From contig OZ024878.1 in assembly GCA_964017185.1 (NCBI GenBank), forward strand, positions 3,038,151-3,102,150: DNA of 64,000 nt, read 5' to 3'. Numbering within the stretch: the stretch's first letter is position 1; every line of letters starts with the position of its first letter. A model generated the notes under the pieces. That model ran no database searches. It was not told the DNA's origin and saw only the letters and a program-made list of their open reading frames with translations. Both the position numbers and the translations under genes were made by a program. Below are positions 24,701 through 36,800 of this stretch, one piece after another. The DNA is from Rugalucina vietnamica (Eukaryota > Mollusca > Bivalvia > Lucinida > Lucinidae).

Positions 24701-27700
24701 ACAAAATGTTTAATCTCGCCAATGTTGTCATGCTCAACTCGGTATGCTTGTCATTATACACACCATTACGAAAACTAGCCCATGTAATATTTGAGCCTCG
24801 ACGCGAGAAAACCGGTCTTCGGGGTTTCCGACCAGGTCCGATACAAACCGGCCTGTACAAGCTCAGAAAAGAGCTAGAAGCTTGAAATTTCGGATTAAAG
24901 TAGAAGAGGAATTGTACTATCCGAGTAGCGAAAACAAAGGCGCTGATCAGCTTCGCGGTTACCGCGAAGCTGATCTGCGCCTTTGTTTTCGCATAGGCAA
25001 TAATCCCGTTTTCTCACGATGCGGCTCATTTTATAATTGTGCTAAAATTATAGATTGTGGGTACACAATCCATGTTTTGAAGCAAAAATAAAAAAAATAG
25101 GTTTACGTGGGTGATCCAATAAAGAATGGTACTTTTAATTATTTCTATATGAATAAAATTTGCTTATTGAGAGTAAATTATTGTTGCTCAATATAATGCA
25201 ACATCAATTCACCGCTAATTATTTGACATCCAGACAACATCATGCCGTTGCCTAGCAACGAGAGTTAGTAAACAGTCCATGGTCACGTAGGTAATGCACC
25301 AGTCATTTGTAACCACTGCCCCCCCCCCCACCTACGGGGATAGCCGGGGAATGGCCGGGCTAATGAGCGGGGTAATTACCTGTTGAGTGCCCCGGCAGGG
25401 CCGTGTAAGTGCTGGGATAGTGATTTGGCGCCAAAATAGCGGGGCGATAGCCGTGGAATGGGCCGGAGAAATAGCAGTGTTTTACGCGTGTTTTACCGGA
25501 GCGATGGTCGTCTTTTAGCAGAGCAGTAACGATGAAATCTCCCGAGGACATTTCAAAGAAGATGGTGGCTTCGAAGCAAAACAAAAGTGAGAAAATTCTA
25601 TCAATATTTTTAACAAAAATACCTATTCCCGCAGATGCTTCTGCATTCTCGATAACTCCAATGCGGGCGTATTTTTACGCGTGTTTTGCATTTCGCACGC
25701 CTAAAATTCACTGCCGTGGATTCTCACGCATTACGCCATGTTTGTTTCTGGCGACGCGTCCAAAATTTTCCATAAATTAGGTGAGAAAATTAGCTACTGC
25801 TGAGAGATCAAGGCATCGTAGCCGCTAGACATTGTTCAAAGGTCAAGCTAGTGACGGACACGTGTCACTGACATGGGGAAGCAGTAGGCGTGAACTAATT
25901 GTGCACTTAGCCAATCAGAGCGCAGTAAGCTGACGATCAAGTTTTTGTTGATGGAGATTGACAGGTCAATTTTCACGGATCACAAATTTGTGTTAGCACA
26001 TGATGTAGTTATATATTGTTAGCGATAAGACACCGCAGTGAAATAAGTCTACGCAAATATGCTTATCGTAATTTTGGAAGGAAAATTCGCTACAGAGACG
26101 GAACAATTTACACAATAGAGAGATCGTTTTCTTGTGCGATTTTCCCGTTTTTTGCACATGTTTCCACTACTATTTGCATAAAAATTCTCTGAATGAGAGA
26201 ATGAATCACAATGTTTTTAATGTCCTGGTGAAATAATGTTATTTGGCGTGTCACCAGTAAACTATTCAGATTCAGATTTTAAGAACTTCTGAATGAGAAA
26301 TCGGCAGAAAAGAAGAGAAAAAACACACCTTTCTACGGCCACGAAAACTAATGACATTACATCGGTCCCTTTAAAGCACAAGCATTTTTATTTTTGTAAT
26401 GAATATTCAGCAGTCTCCTGGCATCGGTATTGGTCTTAATTGCCTTCATGTGTGATAAAAACCTTAATTTATAAATTTTGGCTGCTTCTACTTCAGTATT
26501 CTCTAACAATTTTGTTACGTCTGGAAAAAACAAGTATTGGCTTTTGTAAAACAGTGGAATCCTAGTTGAAAAAAAAGTTTTTGAAATATATTATTAAGGG
26601 TAAAACTCCAAGTTTTCATGGTCAAACTCCTAGTTTTCATTTCTGACTCCCAAGTTTTCATTTCTGACTCCAACTTCTTCTTCTCCAACTTCTTAGAATC
26701 CTGTTCTCAAAATCCTAGTGAGAGCTTATTCCCTCCTTGAATCGATGTACACTCAGTGGTCATAAATGAGTTCCAAAAGTGAAAAAATGCAAGTTTTTAA
26801 GTGAATTTGGGGGATAGAAATATGAATTTTAATTATATTGCAAAACAATCCTTGTCTTGTTATGTTATAAAGTAAAATTTCTAAAAGAAAATAATGTTTT
26901 GTTGATTATAACTGCGATCTTAAATTCTTGGCTGGTTGCTAGGCAATTTAAAAACGTGACTGAAAAAAATGGGTACCCGTTCAACTAAAATTGTTGCCAT
27001 GGTAACATACATGTTAACACCTGGTTGATTTACCACTGAAAGTAAGGACTATGTATTTACCTTTGCATAAATATATGTTTGGACAAGTTTGAACACGCCA
27101 AAATGAAACTGCAGCCTTTTAAATTTTTGTCAAGCAAAAAAGACAAAATTATTATGGGAGTCAATGAGAGTGAAGGTGTTCTCAGAATCTCTGCTGCATA
27201 TAACTAGTGCCATTTTAAACTTCATTATTTTAAGACCTTTAGGTCACTTATAGATTAGCGCCTAATATCTTACCTTTCATCTCACCCCACTGTTACCATG
27301 GCAACCACAAACAGCAGACTGATGCTTTAGATATTTTATGCGGTGTTGTAAAATTGCTTACCAACAAACTCCATTTGCATCAAGAATAATATAAATATTT
27401 TAAGATTGCTTGGAAATGTTTCCCTACATGATGGTATGTAATATGATAGAAATTATATTATGTTGACAAAAAATGACTAAAGATCTTGCATTTTTTCACT
27501 TTGGGAACTCACTTATGGCCTCTGAGTGTAATTAATCAATGCAGACAGTTTACATGTATTAAGACTTCAACTGAATTTTAACAAAATGATGTACTGCAAA
27601 AAGATCTGTTGCAGGGCATTGTATTTACATAAAAGTGGTAAATGTTTTTGTTGATGAAATATTTGACATCTACAATCAAAATTTTTTACATGTCCCCGGG

Positions 27701-29223
27701 GGTGGGGGAAAAAGAGCAGTGTTTTTACCTCCAATATGTCCCCACAGTGCGGGGGTTATAGCAGGGCTTTATTTTGTAAAAAGTTGCTGTCCCCGCCCAT
27801 CCCCGTAGGTGGGGAGGCAGTGGTTACAAATGACTGGTGCATAATATCTACCTAAATTTGGTTGCCATGGCAACTGGTGGCAAAAATCCGCTAAAACACA
27901 CTGTAACCAATACAGTGCATTTTGCTTTATGCACTGCCGATTTCACATATATACAGCTGAAACTTTGAACAGGGTGAGTATTTTTGGGAGAAAAACTGTT
28001 TTGTTTGCGAAAACGTACAGTGAAAATGGGGGTAGGGGTGGGAAATATTTAATAGCCTGAGTATAAATGACATAATAAATTGTTATCAACATTGAAATTA
28101 TCAGTTAAAATGCAAAAATTGCAAACGAATTACAAAAGGGACAACTGACCTTTTAGATTTATGATGCCAACTCAGAAAATGCTTCAAGTCGGAATTCATA
28201 GAGTAGAATGGTTGCTAGGCAACCATCTGTCGATCACTAACGTAAGATCCAAATTGATTGTAGGAAAATCTTGTTTTACACAGACAATACTCAACTATGG
28301 TCATTTATCTTTTGTTAAATTTTTCAAAGGTTTAATCGTACTGCACATGTAGTTCTCAATTAACAATAACAGCCAAAGTTATTGAGCAAAATGAGATAAA
28401 ATGTGCTCTATAGAGAAATCTGATGTGTATCTTATAGGGTTTATGAAATAGGAGAAAAGTCCCATTCATTATTGGATCACCCTCGTACCCCTGTATACCC
28501 CAATTATACTATATAAAAGTGGAATATGAGGGGCTATACATTTCATAGACATGTTTTCCTGATGCCAATGTTTAGCTTCAAGTTTGCAAAAAATATGCTA
28601 CAACAAACAACCGTATTATCCCTTTTGCAGGCTTAAACCGTGCAAAGGCTACTATGTTCAGCATTATGGGCATATATGACGCTATTCCACACATAGCATT
28701 TCAAGACGACACAAGGTAATAAATTCTGATATGTTACATCCTCCCCCAGATTATATTTTTCTATATTGTTCATTACTTTGGCGACGTTTCATTCGACTGG
28801 GAATAATTTGTTGTTATACCCCCACCAAACTTATAGTGGTTGTGATATTTAGGGTTTCATGCAACTGGGCTCAGGGATTTATTAAAAATAGTGAAACTTT
28901 ACTTTGATCGAAGATCTACAAAGACAAGTTGGTATAAATGATGACTTGTCGACAATAGTTACAACTGTATAAAATAAAAATAAAACTGAGATCCTTTAAG
29001 AGCAGTGAAAGGGGGTGGGCCATACCGCAGGTTCGGCTAACTAAGCCTCTTCAGTTACCCTAGAATAGATTTGGCAACATGGGGCCAAATAGAACTTCGA
29101 TGAAATTGGCGTTTTCACAGCCCTGCTTTTGTACGACGTTTTCACGGCCGTGGACCACTCAAGTGAGGTGAATACCAAATATATTTCATCTCGTGAGTTG
29201 AAAACATCAGAATTTTCACGAGT

Positions 29224-29259
<36 letters not shown>

Positions 29260-30128
29260 CAATACACGGGCAGGTTCCAATTCACAAGGCAGGCTGTGAA
29301 AATGCAAAAACCAAATTTTTTTTTGAAAACACAAATAATTTTGGTACGTTCTAACTAAGCACTTTATGTTTTCGTTCAAAAATAACGGAGTTATAGGCGT
29401 TTGAATTTCTGAAGTGAGACACATTTAATGACGTCAAGTAAATGGAAACGTCAGAAGTAATCCAAAATCTACAGTGAAGATATAGGCTAATATCAGTCAC
29501 TAGTGACTTTTGATATCAGTGAGATTTCATATCAGTGAAATTTCATATCAATGAAAATACCAATTTTATCAAGTTTTGATATACATTGGTTTTCACTGTA
29601 AAGTATAAAATAAAAATTAATTTGGATTTCAGCTTCGGTTGGAGATCTGTAGAAATCGATCTGACGTCAAATTTCTTCGGCCTGTCGACACTTAAGAATA
29701 CCAATTTTATCAAGTTTTGATATACATTGGTTTTCACTGTAAAGTATAAAATAAAAATTAATTTGGATTTCAGCTTCGGTTGGAGATCTGTAGAAATCGA
29801 TCTGACGTCAAATTTCTTCGGCCTGTCGACACTTAAGAAGTTAGTGGATATCATGCACATGTATAAGCTCAGAGATATGGTCATGGTCCTTGGGGACAAT
29901 AAGGCCTGGCGTCTAGAGGTGGCCGATTATGGCTTTGAAGAGCTACACACGGTAAGAAAGAGATAAACACATTTGAGCCTGTGCGTGAGAAAACCAACAA
30001 TTTGGATTTCCGGCAAGGTCCTACACAAACCGGGCTGTACAGTCACACAAGATGGAAATTTTGATTTATAAAGTAGAGGAATTGTACTTTGTACTATCCA
30101 TGTAGCGAAACCAAAGGCGCTGATCTGC

Positions 30129-30178
<50 letters not shown>

Positions 30179-30305
30179 AGATTGTTGGATTTTCCCTTGC
30201 GGCGGCTCATTTTTGAAGAATGGACCTTCTCATTCCTATTTACTGAATGAACGTTAGAGTACGCAATGATCAGGAAATGGCGCAATCAGAAAGAAATTCT
30301 CACTC

Positions 30306-30343
<38 letters not shown>

Positions 30344-30848
30344 TGGGAAAATAACTAAATTAACACTAAGGTACTAATAGAGAAAAAAAATCATTTTAAA
30401 GACATATATTCCTTTCTTTTGAAAGTCATAAGTTGATCACTGATAAGGGGCAGGACACTAGAACATCTGATGGTCTGACAATGACTCTGAATACAGGTAG
30501 GGACCCCCTCCCCACCCCACATCCCCCCCACCCCAAAAAAAAGAAAAAAATAAAAATAAAAAATCAATATTGACTGCAACAGGAGGCAGTTTTACTGCAC
30601 GTGTTATCAGGGACCATAAACAATAAACAGTGATATTATAGCGGTATTATCCTTTAGTGGTTTCGTTGGCCCCTGCAGAGATAAAATCACCTCATTATCA
30701 CAGTTCTTTGATCTCTGGATCATAAACCGAATAAGGTTTTTTTAACAAACAAACATTCTCTTTATTGAAAGCTCAGATAACATATCAGTTACATATGAGC
30801 GAATATGACAATGCAGAAAATACATTCATGGTGGCAATACAGAATGAA

Positions 30849-30887
<39 letters not shown>

Positions 30888-33800
30888 ATATTGTGTGGCG
30901 TAACTGTTTCGTTATTCAAGCTGGGGAGACTGTCTAAAAAGAAAAAAAAAGAACATCCCCTTTACAATTGAATATACATATCATTATTATTATTTTAGCT
31001 CACCTGAGCCGAAGGCTCACAAGGTGAGCTTATAGGATGGCCATGATCCGTCGTCCGTCCGTCCGTCGTCCACAATTTCAAAGATCTTCTTCTCTGAAAC
31101 CGCTTGGCCGATCTAGTTGAAATTTTATGTGGAGCCTCCTTGGGTAGTGGCATTTCAAGTTTGATCGTGAAATCCAGGTCACATGACCAAGATGGCCGCC
31201 ACGCCCATATATGGTAAAAACCCTTCAAAAATCTTCTCCAGAACCGGTAGGCGGATTTCCACGAAACTTGGTATGTAGCATCGGGGACTTCAGCCCATCA
31301 TAGTTTGATAAAATGATGACCCTTGGATGACCTTGACCTATTTTACGGCATGGTCAAATTTGGAAACATAGGCTTTTACATAGGAAAAAGTGAAAACTAT
31401 GGATTTTTTGAAAACTATTGCAGCCTGAGGCCTGAAAAGTAGTAGATGCAAACAACTAATGGAGTAGATGAAGGTATGTGATTAATATAGGTCAAGGTCA
31501 TCTCTTGACCTTGGCCAGTCTGTTGTCCATACACACATTTCAAAGATCTTCTTCTCTGAAACTGCATGGCCAATCAAAGTGAAATTTTATGTGGAGCATC
31601 CATGGGTAGGGGAGACGAAAGTTTGATCGCGAAATCCAGGTCACATGACCAAGATGGCCGCCACTCCCATATATGGTAAAAACCACTCAAAAATCTTCTT
31701 CTCCAGAACCGGTTGGCCGATTTCCACGAAACTTGGTATGTAGCATCAAGGACCTCAGCCCATCATAGTTTGATAAAATGATGACCCTTGGATGACCTTG
31801 ACCTATTTTACGGCAAGGTCAAATTTGGAAACATAGGCTTTTACATAGGAAAAAGTGAAAACTATGGATTTTTTAAAAACTATTGCAGCCTGAGGCCAGA
31901 AAAGTGGTAGATGCAAACAACTAATAGAGTAGATGAAGGTATGTGATTAATATAGGCCAAGGTCATCTCTTGACCTTGGCCAGTCTGTTGTCCATACACA
32001 GTTTTCAAAGATCTTCTTCTCTGAAACTGCTTGGCCAATCAAAGTGAAATTTTATGTGAAGCATCCATGGGTAGGGGAGACGAAAGTTTGATCGCGAAAT
32101 CTAGGTCACATGATCAAGATGGCCGCCACGCCCATATATGGTTAAAGCCACTCAAAAATCTTCTTCTCCAGAACCGGTGGGCCGATTTCCACGAAACTTT
32201 GTATGTAGCATCGGGGACCTCAGCCCATCATAGTTTGATAAAATGATGACCCTTGGATGACCTTAAATTATTTTACGGCAAGGTCAAATTTGGAAAAATA
32301 GGCTTTTACATAGGAAGAAGTGAAAACTATAGATTTTTTGAAAACTATTGCAGCCTGAGGCCTGAAAAGTGGTAGATGCAAAGAACTAATGGAGTAGATG
32401 AAGGTATGTGATTAATATAGGTCAAGGTCATCTCTTGACCTTGGCCAGTTTGTTGTCCATACACACTTTTCAAAGATGTTCTTCTCTGAAACTGCTTGGC
32501 AAATCAAAGTGAAATTTTATGTGGAGCATCCATGGGTAGGGGAGACGAAAGTTTGATCGCGAAATCCAGGTCACATGACCAAGATGGCCGCCACGCCCAT
32601 ATATGGTAAAAACCTTTCAAAAATCTTCTCCAGAACCGGCAGGCCAATTTTCATGAAACTTGGTATGTAGCATTTGGGACTCCAGCCTATCATAGTTTGT
32701 TGAAATGATGACCCTATGATGACCTTGACCTATTTTACGGCAAGGTCAATTTTGAAAACATAGGCTTTCACATGGGAAAAGGCGAAAACAAACTGTTGCA
32801 GCCTGAGACCTGAAAGTTGCTAGATGCAGACAACTAATGGAGTCAATGAAGGTAAGTAATTAATGAAGGCCAAGGTCATGTCTTGACTTTGGCCCAAGGT
32901 CATTTAAATATCAAAATTAAAATTATGGTTTTCTCAGAAATCACTGGGTTTGGAAACTATTGCAGCCTGAGACCTGAAACTTTGCAGATGCAGACAACTT
33001 ATGAAGTCAATAAAAGTGTGTGAGTATTCAAGGTCAAGGTCATTTCATTATGACTTAATACTCCAAGATCAGGCTTCAGGTGAGCGTTCTCAGGACCAAT
33101 GGTCCTCTGGTTTGTTATTCTTTTACACGATAAGTAGTTGTACCACTTTAGCTCCTTCAGGTGCTGCCTCTTTAAGGGGCAGCTAATTTTATAAATATTT
33201 CCTTTTTTGATGAACAGAATACCTCCATTCTGCAGCTATTCTGCATTTTGACACACGAGTCAAATTATTCTTACTACATGAATAAACTTGTAATTAGAGA
33301 AGTATTTTTTTAACTCATTTAAGCCTGGCGTCCCTTTTATGGGACATAGGCAAACAGCATAGCCCCAGATGTGACGCCGCAGAACGCGGCGTCCCATCTG
33401 GGGCTATTCTGATTGCTGGGAGAAATTTCATCGAAAAATGGGATACAAATTAAAAAAAAAACACTCTTAATACTCCTAAAAATGAAAGTGGGCTCACCCA
33501 ATTGATACTGATGGAAGAATCCATTCGTCATAAATGGGTTAACGCCTCTTCTCTTTGTGCTTGCATATTAACAGAGCTCTCCGCTATATCAATATCCGCT
33601 ATATTTTACAGTTCGGTTCTAAACGATGTGTGGACCTTAACCAGTGTATGCCAAGTTGGCTCGGCGCAGGCGCAACAGGAACTACTTCCACAAATGGTTA
33701 CCTCAGTAGGTACGAGTTTTCGGAGCTAATCAGGTACGCCGAGCTTAACGGCGTTCACGTTATACCGAAGATCAACTTCCTCGGTGGAATGCTCGCGGCG

Positions 33801-36800
33801 AAAACGGCTTCCATGCGACGATATGACAAACTTAAGGAACAAAATATGGCCTCCGCACAGCAATTCTTGCTTATCGCTGGCCAGCCAACCGGTGAAAAGG
33901 CTCCGGCGGATGAATATTGTCTTAAAGATGCAGCTCTGAATCCTTGCATACCACAAACAGAGTCATTCATCAGGCTTATTGTCAAATATATACACAATCT
34001 CTACTCTAATGCGAGCGTAGAGATGAAAGCTTTCCATGCCGGTGGCGATGATTGGGTTAACTCCTACGAATACTACCCGGAGTGTAAACAGCAACAACTT
34101 GACAAACCGGCGTTGCTAAGGAAGATGGTTGCTATGGTACAGAATGTCAGCCCCGTGGATGTCGTTGTCAACGAACAGGCAGTGGTGGATACCACAACCA
34201 TGGCTTGTATTCCCGCTGTAAGTAGCGTGTCTGAAATAGTAAATTACATGCATTTTTGTTCATTTCATAAGCGTCAATGCAAATTGTCAACACTGATCGG
34301 TTATGTTCTTGTACCTTCTCATATTCACGAGAATTATTATCGAGTATTTTCTTTAATGTTTACAAATAACATAACTCTGATCGATAATTTTCACGTAAAC
34401 TCTCAATGAAATAGCATAACTCTTATTTTTTCATGTAAATTCTCAAATGACACCAGAACTGTTCAGTTACTTTCTTGTACCTTCTCAAATAACAAGATTT
34501 TTTTTACTTTTTACCTTGACAGCAAGACTCAAGCACGTCTCGTGGCGACACTATCAATAAGACTACACTGATTGTACAATTCAAAGACGATTTCCTGGTA
34601 GACCCGAAGAAACTGGGCTTAAACAAACAAGAAGAGGACTTTCTGTTTGCCCCAATTGAGCCCCCGCCACCTCCCGGAAACCAGACAGCTGCTGATGCTT
34701 ACGTCCCGGACTTCCGGAAACGTTACACGGGGACCACTCGAGGCATCAGGGCCCCGTGGGGGAAGGCTTACAGATGTGGAAATGCCGGGTACCAGGTAAT
34801 AACTATTATAGTCAAATGTTACTACAGTATTCGTTCTAATTAGCGCACATCATCTAAGCGTGCCTCATCAGTAACACCGCATGGTAGTTTTCACTGTCTT
34901 TTCCAATAATGGATAACGCATCCAAATTTAGCTCCTTATTTTGAATGAAGAAGAAATGCTGTTTTAAAATTAGTATACATCGCATAATATGAATATTATC
35001 TGGCAAAATTATACGGCTAGACAGCAATTCTTCACCGGAGAAATTGTATTTTTATACCTTGTTCTTGTTGAGTGTATGATCCTCCTCTGGTAGGAGCACC
35101 GTCCCACAGGGACGTGAATAAAAGTAATTGAATAAAACGTCAATAGAACGTGGTAAAACAGTCTCTAGTCTAAAACCAACTTCTAAAAGAACTTACATAC
35201 ATTCTGTCGGATATGTACAGGCGACCATTATCCCCTCTGGTTTTCAAACTGAAGTTTTTGAATATGGATTTTGTAGAAAGTCTCTTGACAGCTTTTCTAT
35301 TGCATCTCGAGCGTTTTTCAGGTCTGGTAACACTACAATCAATGACCCAGCACATACTATGGTTTTCGTAACAAATGTCCAGTCACAGAAAAATTCTTTC
35401 CATATATCAGTGTTTGTGTAATTGATAATAATGTCTCTGAGAGAACTGATAGTGTCAGCAAGTATTCTGCAGAAAGCTGGACATCGCGACACCAGATGCA
35501 GTAGACCTTCTTCCTCCAGGTGACAATGACGACACTTTGAACTAACAGTGCCGTTACTGAATGTTTGTCGGTTCTTTTGGAGAATGTAGGTGCCCGTGAG
35601 AATTCTGGCCTTAACCACTGCCTTTTTAACATCCATTACTGAGATATCCACCGTTCTCCAGACTTGGTGTGTATTATCGACACGCAGATAATAACATGGG
35701 AGATATTTTAGAGTTTTCTTAGTCTTTATATCAGAAACCAGTTGCTTTGTCCAGAATGAGTTTATAGCCTTTCTGCACATGTGTTTCCACTGGAGCTTGG
35801 TACTACTGAAGAGCTGACACGGGGACGGAAGTTTGTACTGTTGTAGGATTGTTGTCAGTTCATTAAAGAAACTGTTCTTAATATCGTGGGAACATGCCGA
35901 CTGTCTCTGAACCAGCAATTTTAAAGTAGGATTGTCACTATTTATAACACTGATGGCTAGTTTCTTTCTATGAAGCTCCGCCTCTAGTGGTAACGCGCCC
36001 AGTAGCAACAGCACGGTCGAGGTTGAGGTACGTTGTGGAAGAGACTGAATGTTTCTGTATATGGTATTTAGAGAGTTGTTCTATCTGTCCCTTTGTCAGT
36101 GCTAGTGTTTCAAGTCCATACAACAAACGCGGAAGCACATATGTTTTGTATATTACGAACGACGTCTTAGGATTCAGTCCTGTAGAGCCGTGCATTCCTG
36201 TGTTCATTAGGGGATAAGATGTTCTCCTAGCTAGACTAATACGATCCTTCACATTTGTTGTAGATTCCTGTTTACCAGCTCTGTTAATCCCAAAGTGGAG
36301 CGCCGCTTCAGATAGTCGAACAGCATTTTCTCCCAATGACCATGTATATGTTGATAATACCACTATACAAGTTTTTGTTGGATGTATTTTGTATCTGTTT
36401 TTGCGAGCGAAGTTTACAGCCTCTTGCAACATCAACTGCAATTCTTCCACTGAAGAAGCTAGCAATGCAACGTCATCAGCACATGTTGGACTTCCTTTGT
36501 ATATTGTTCCAATTCTTAAACCTAGTCGCTTGGATTTTAAAATATTCAAGAGTTCGTCAATATAAATTTTGTACAGAGTCGTAGACAAAATAGCGCCTTG
36601 ACGGACGCCTTGGTTGATTGGGAAGCTGTCACTTAAACCTCCAACCCACTTTACTTTCGACGATATGTCTTGATACAGTTCTTTTACTACTAGCCATGTA
36701 GTGCCATTAATGTCTTTGTCAAACAGTTTATCCAGAAGAATGCTGTGGTGGACCACGTCGAAAGCCTTTTGGCCATGAACATTGTACTTTTCTTGTCTGA

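Larger units (their letters stand above)
25106..28485. mobile_element. mariner-like non-autonomous element (3.4 kb)
   Basis: Inverted ends CGTGGGTGATCCAATAAAG / revcomp of the right end CGAGGGTGATCCAATAATG, similar for about 30 bases. Both are flanked by TA, the hallmark duplication of Tc1/mariner transposons, whose ends often read CGAGGGTG-like. No transposase frame is present. It contains a second element (25295-27841) and several RFX-like palindromes. Confidence 0.78.
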
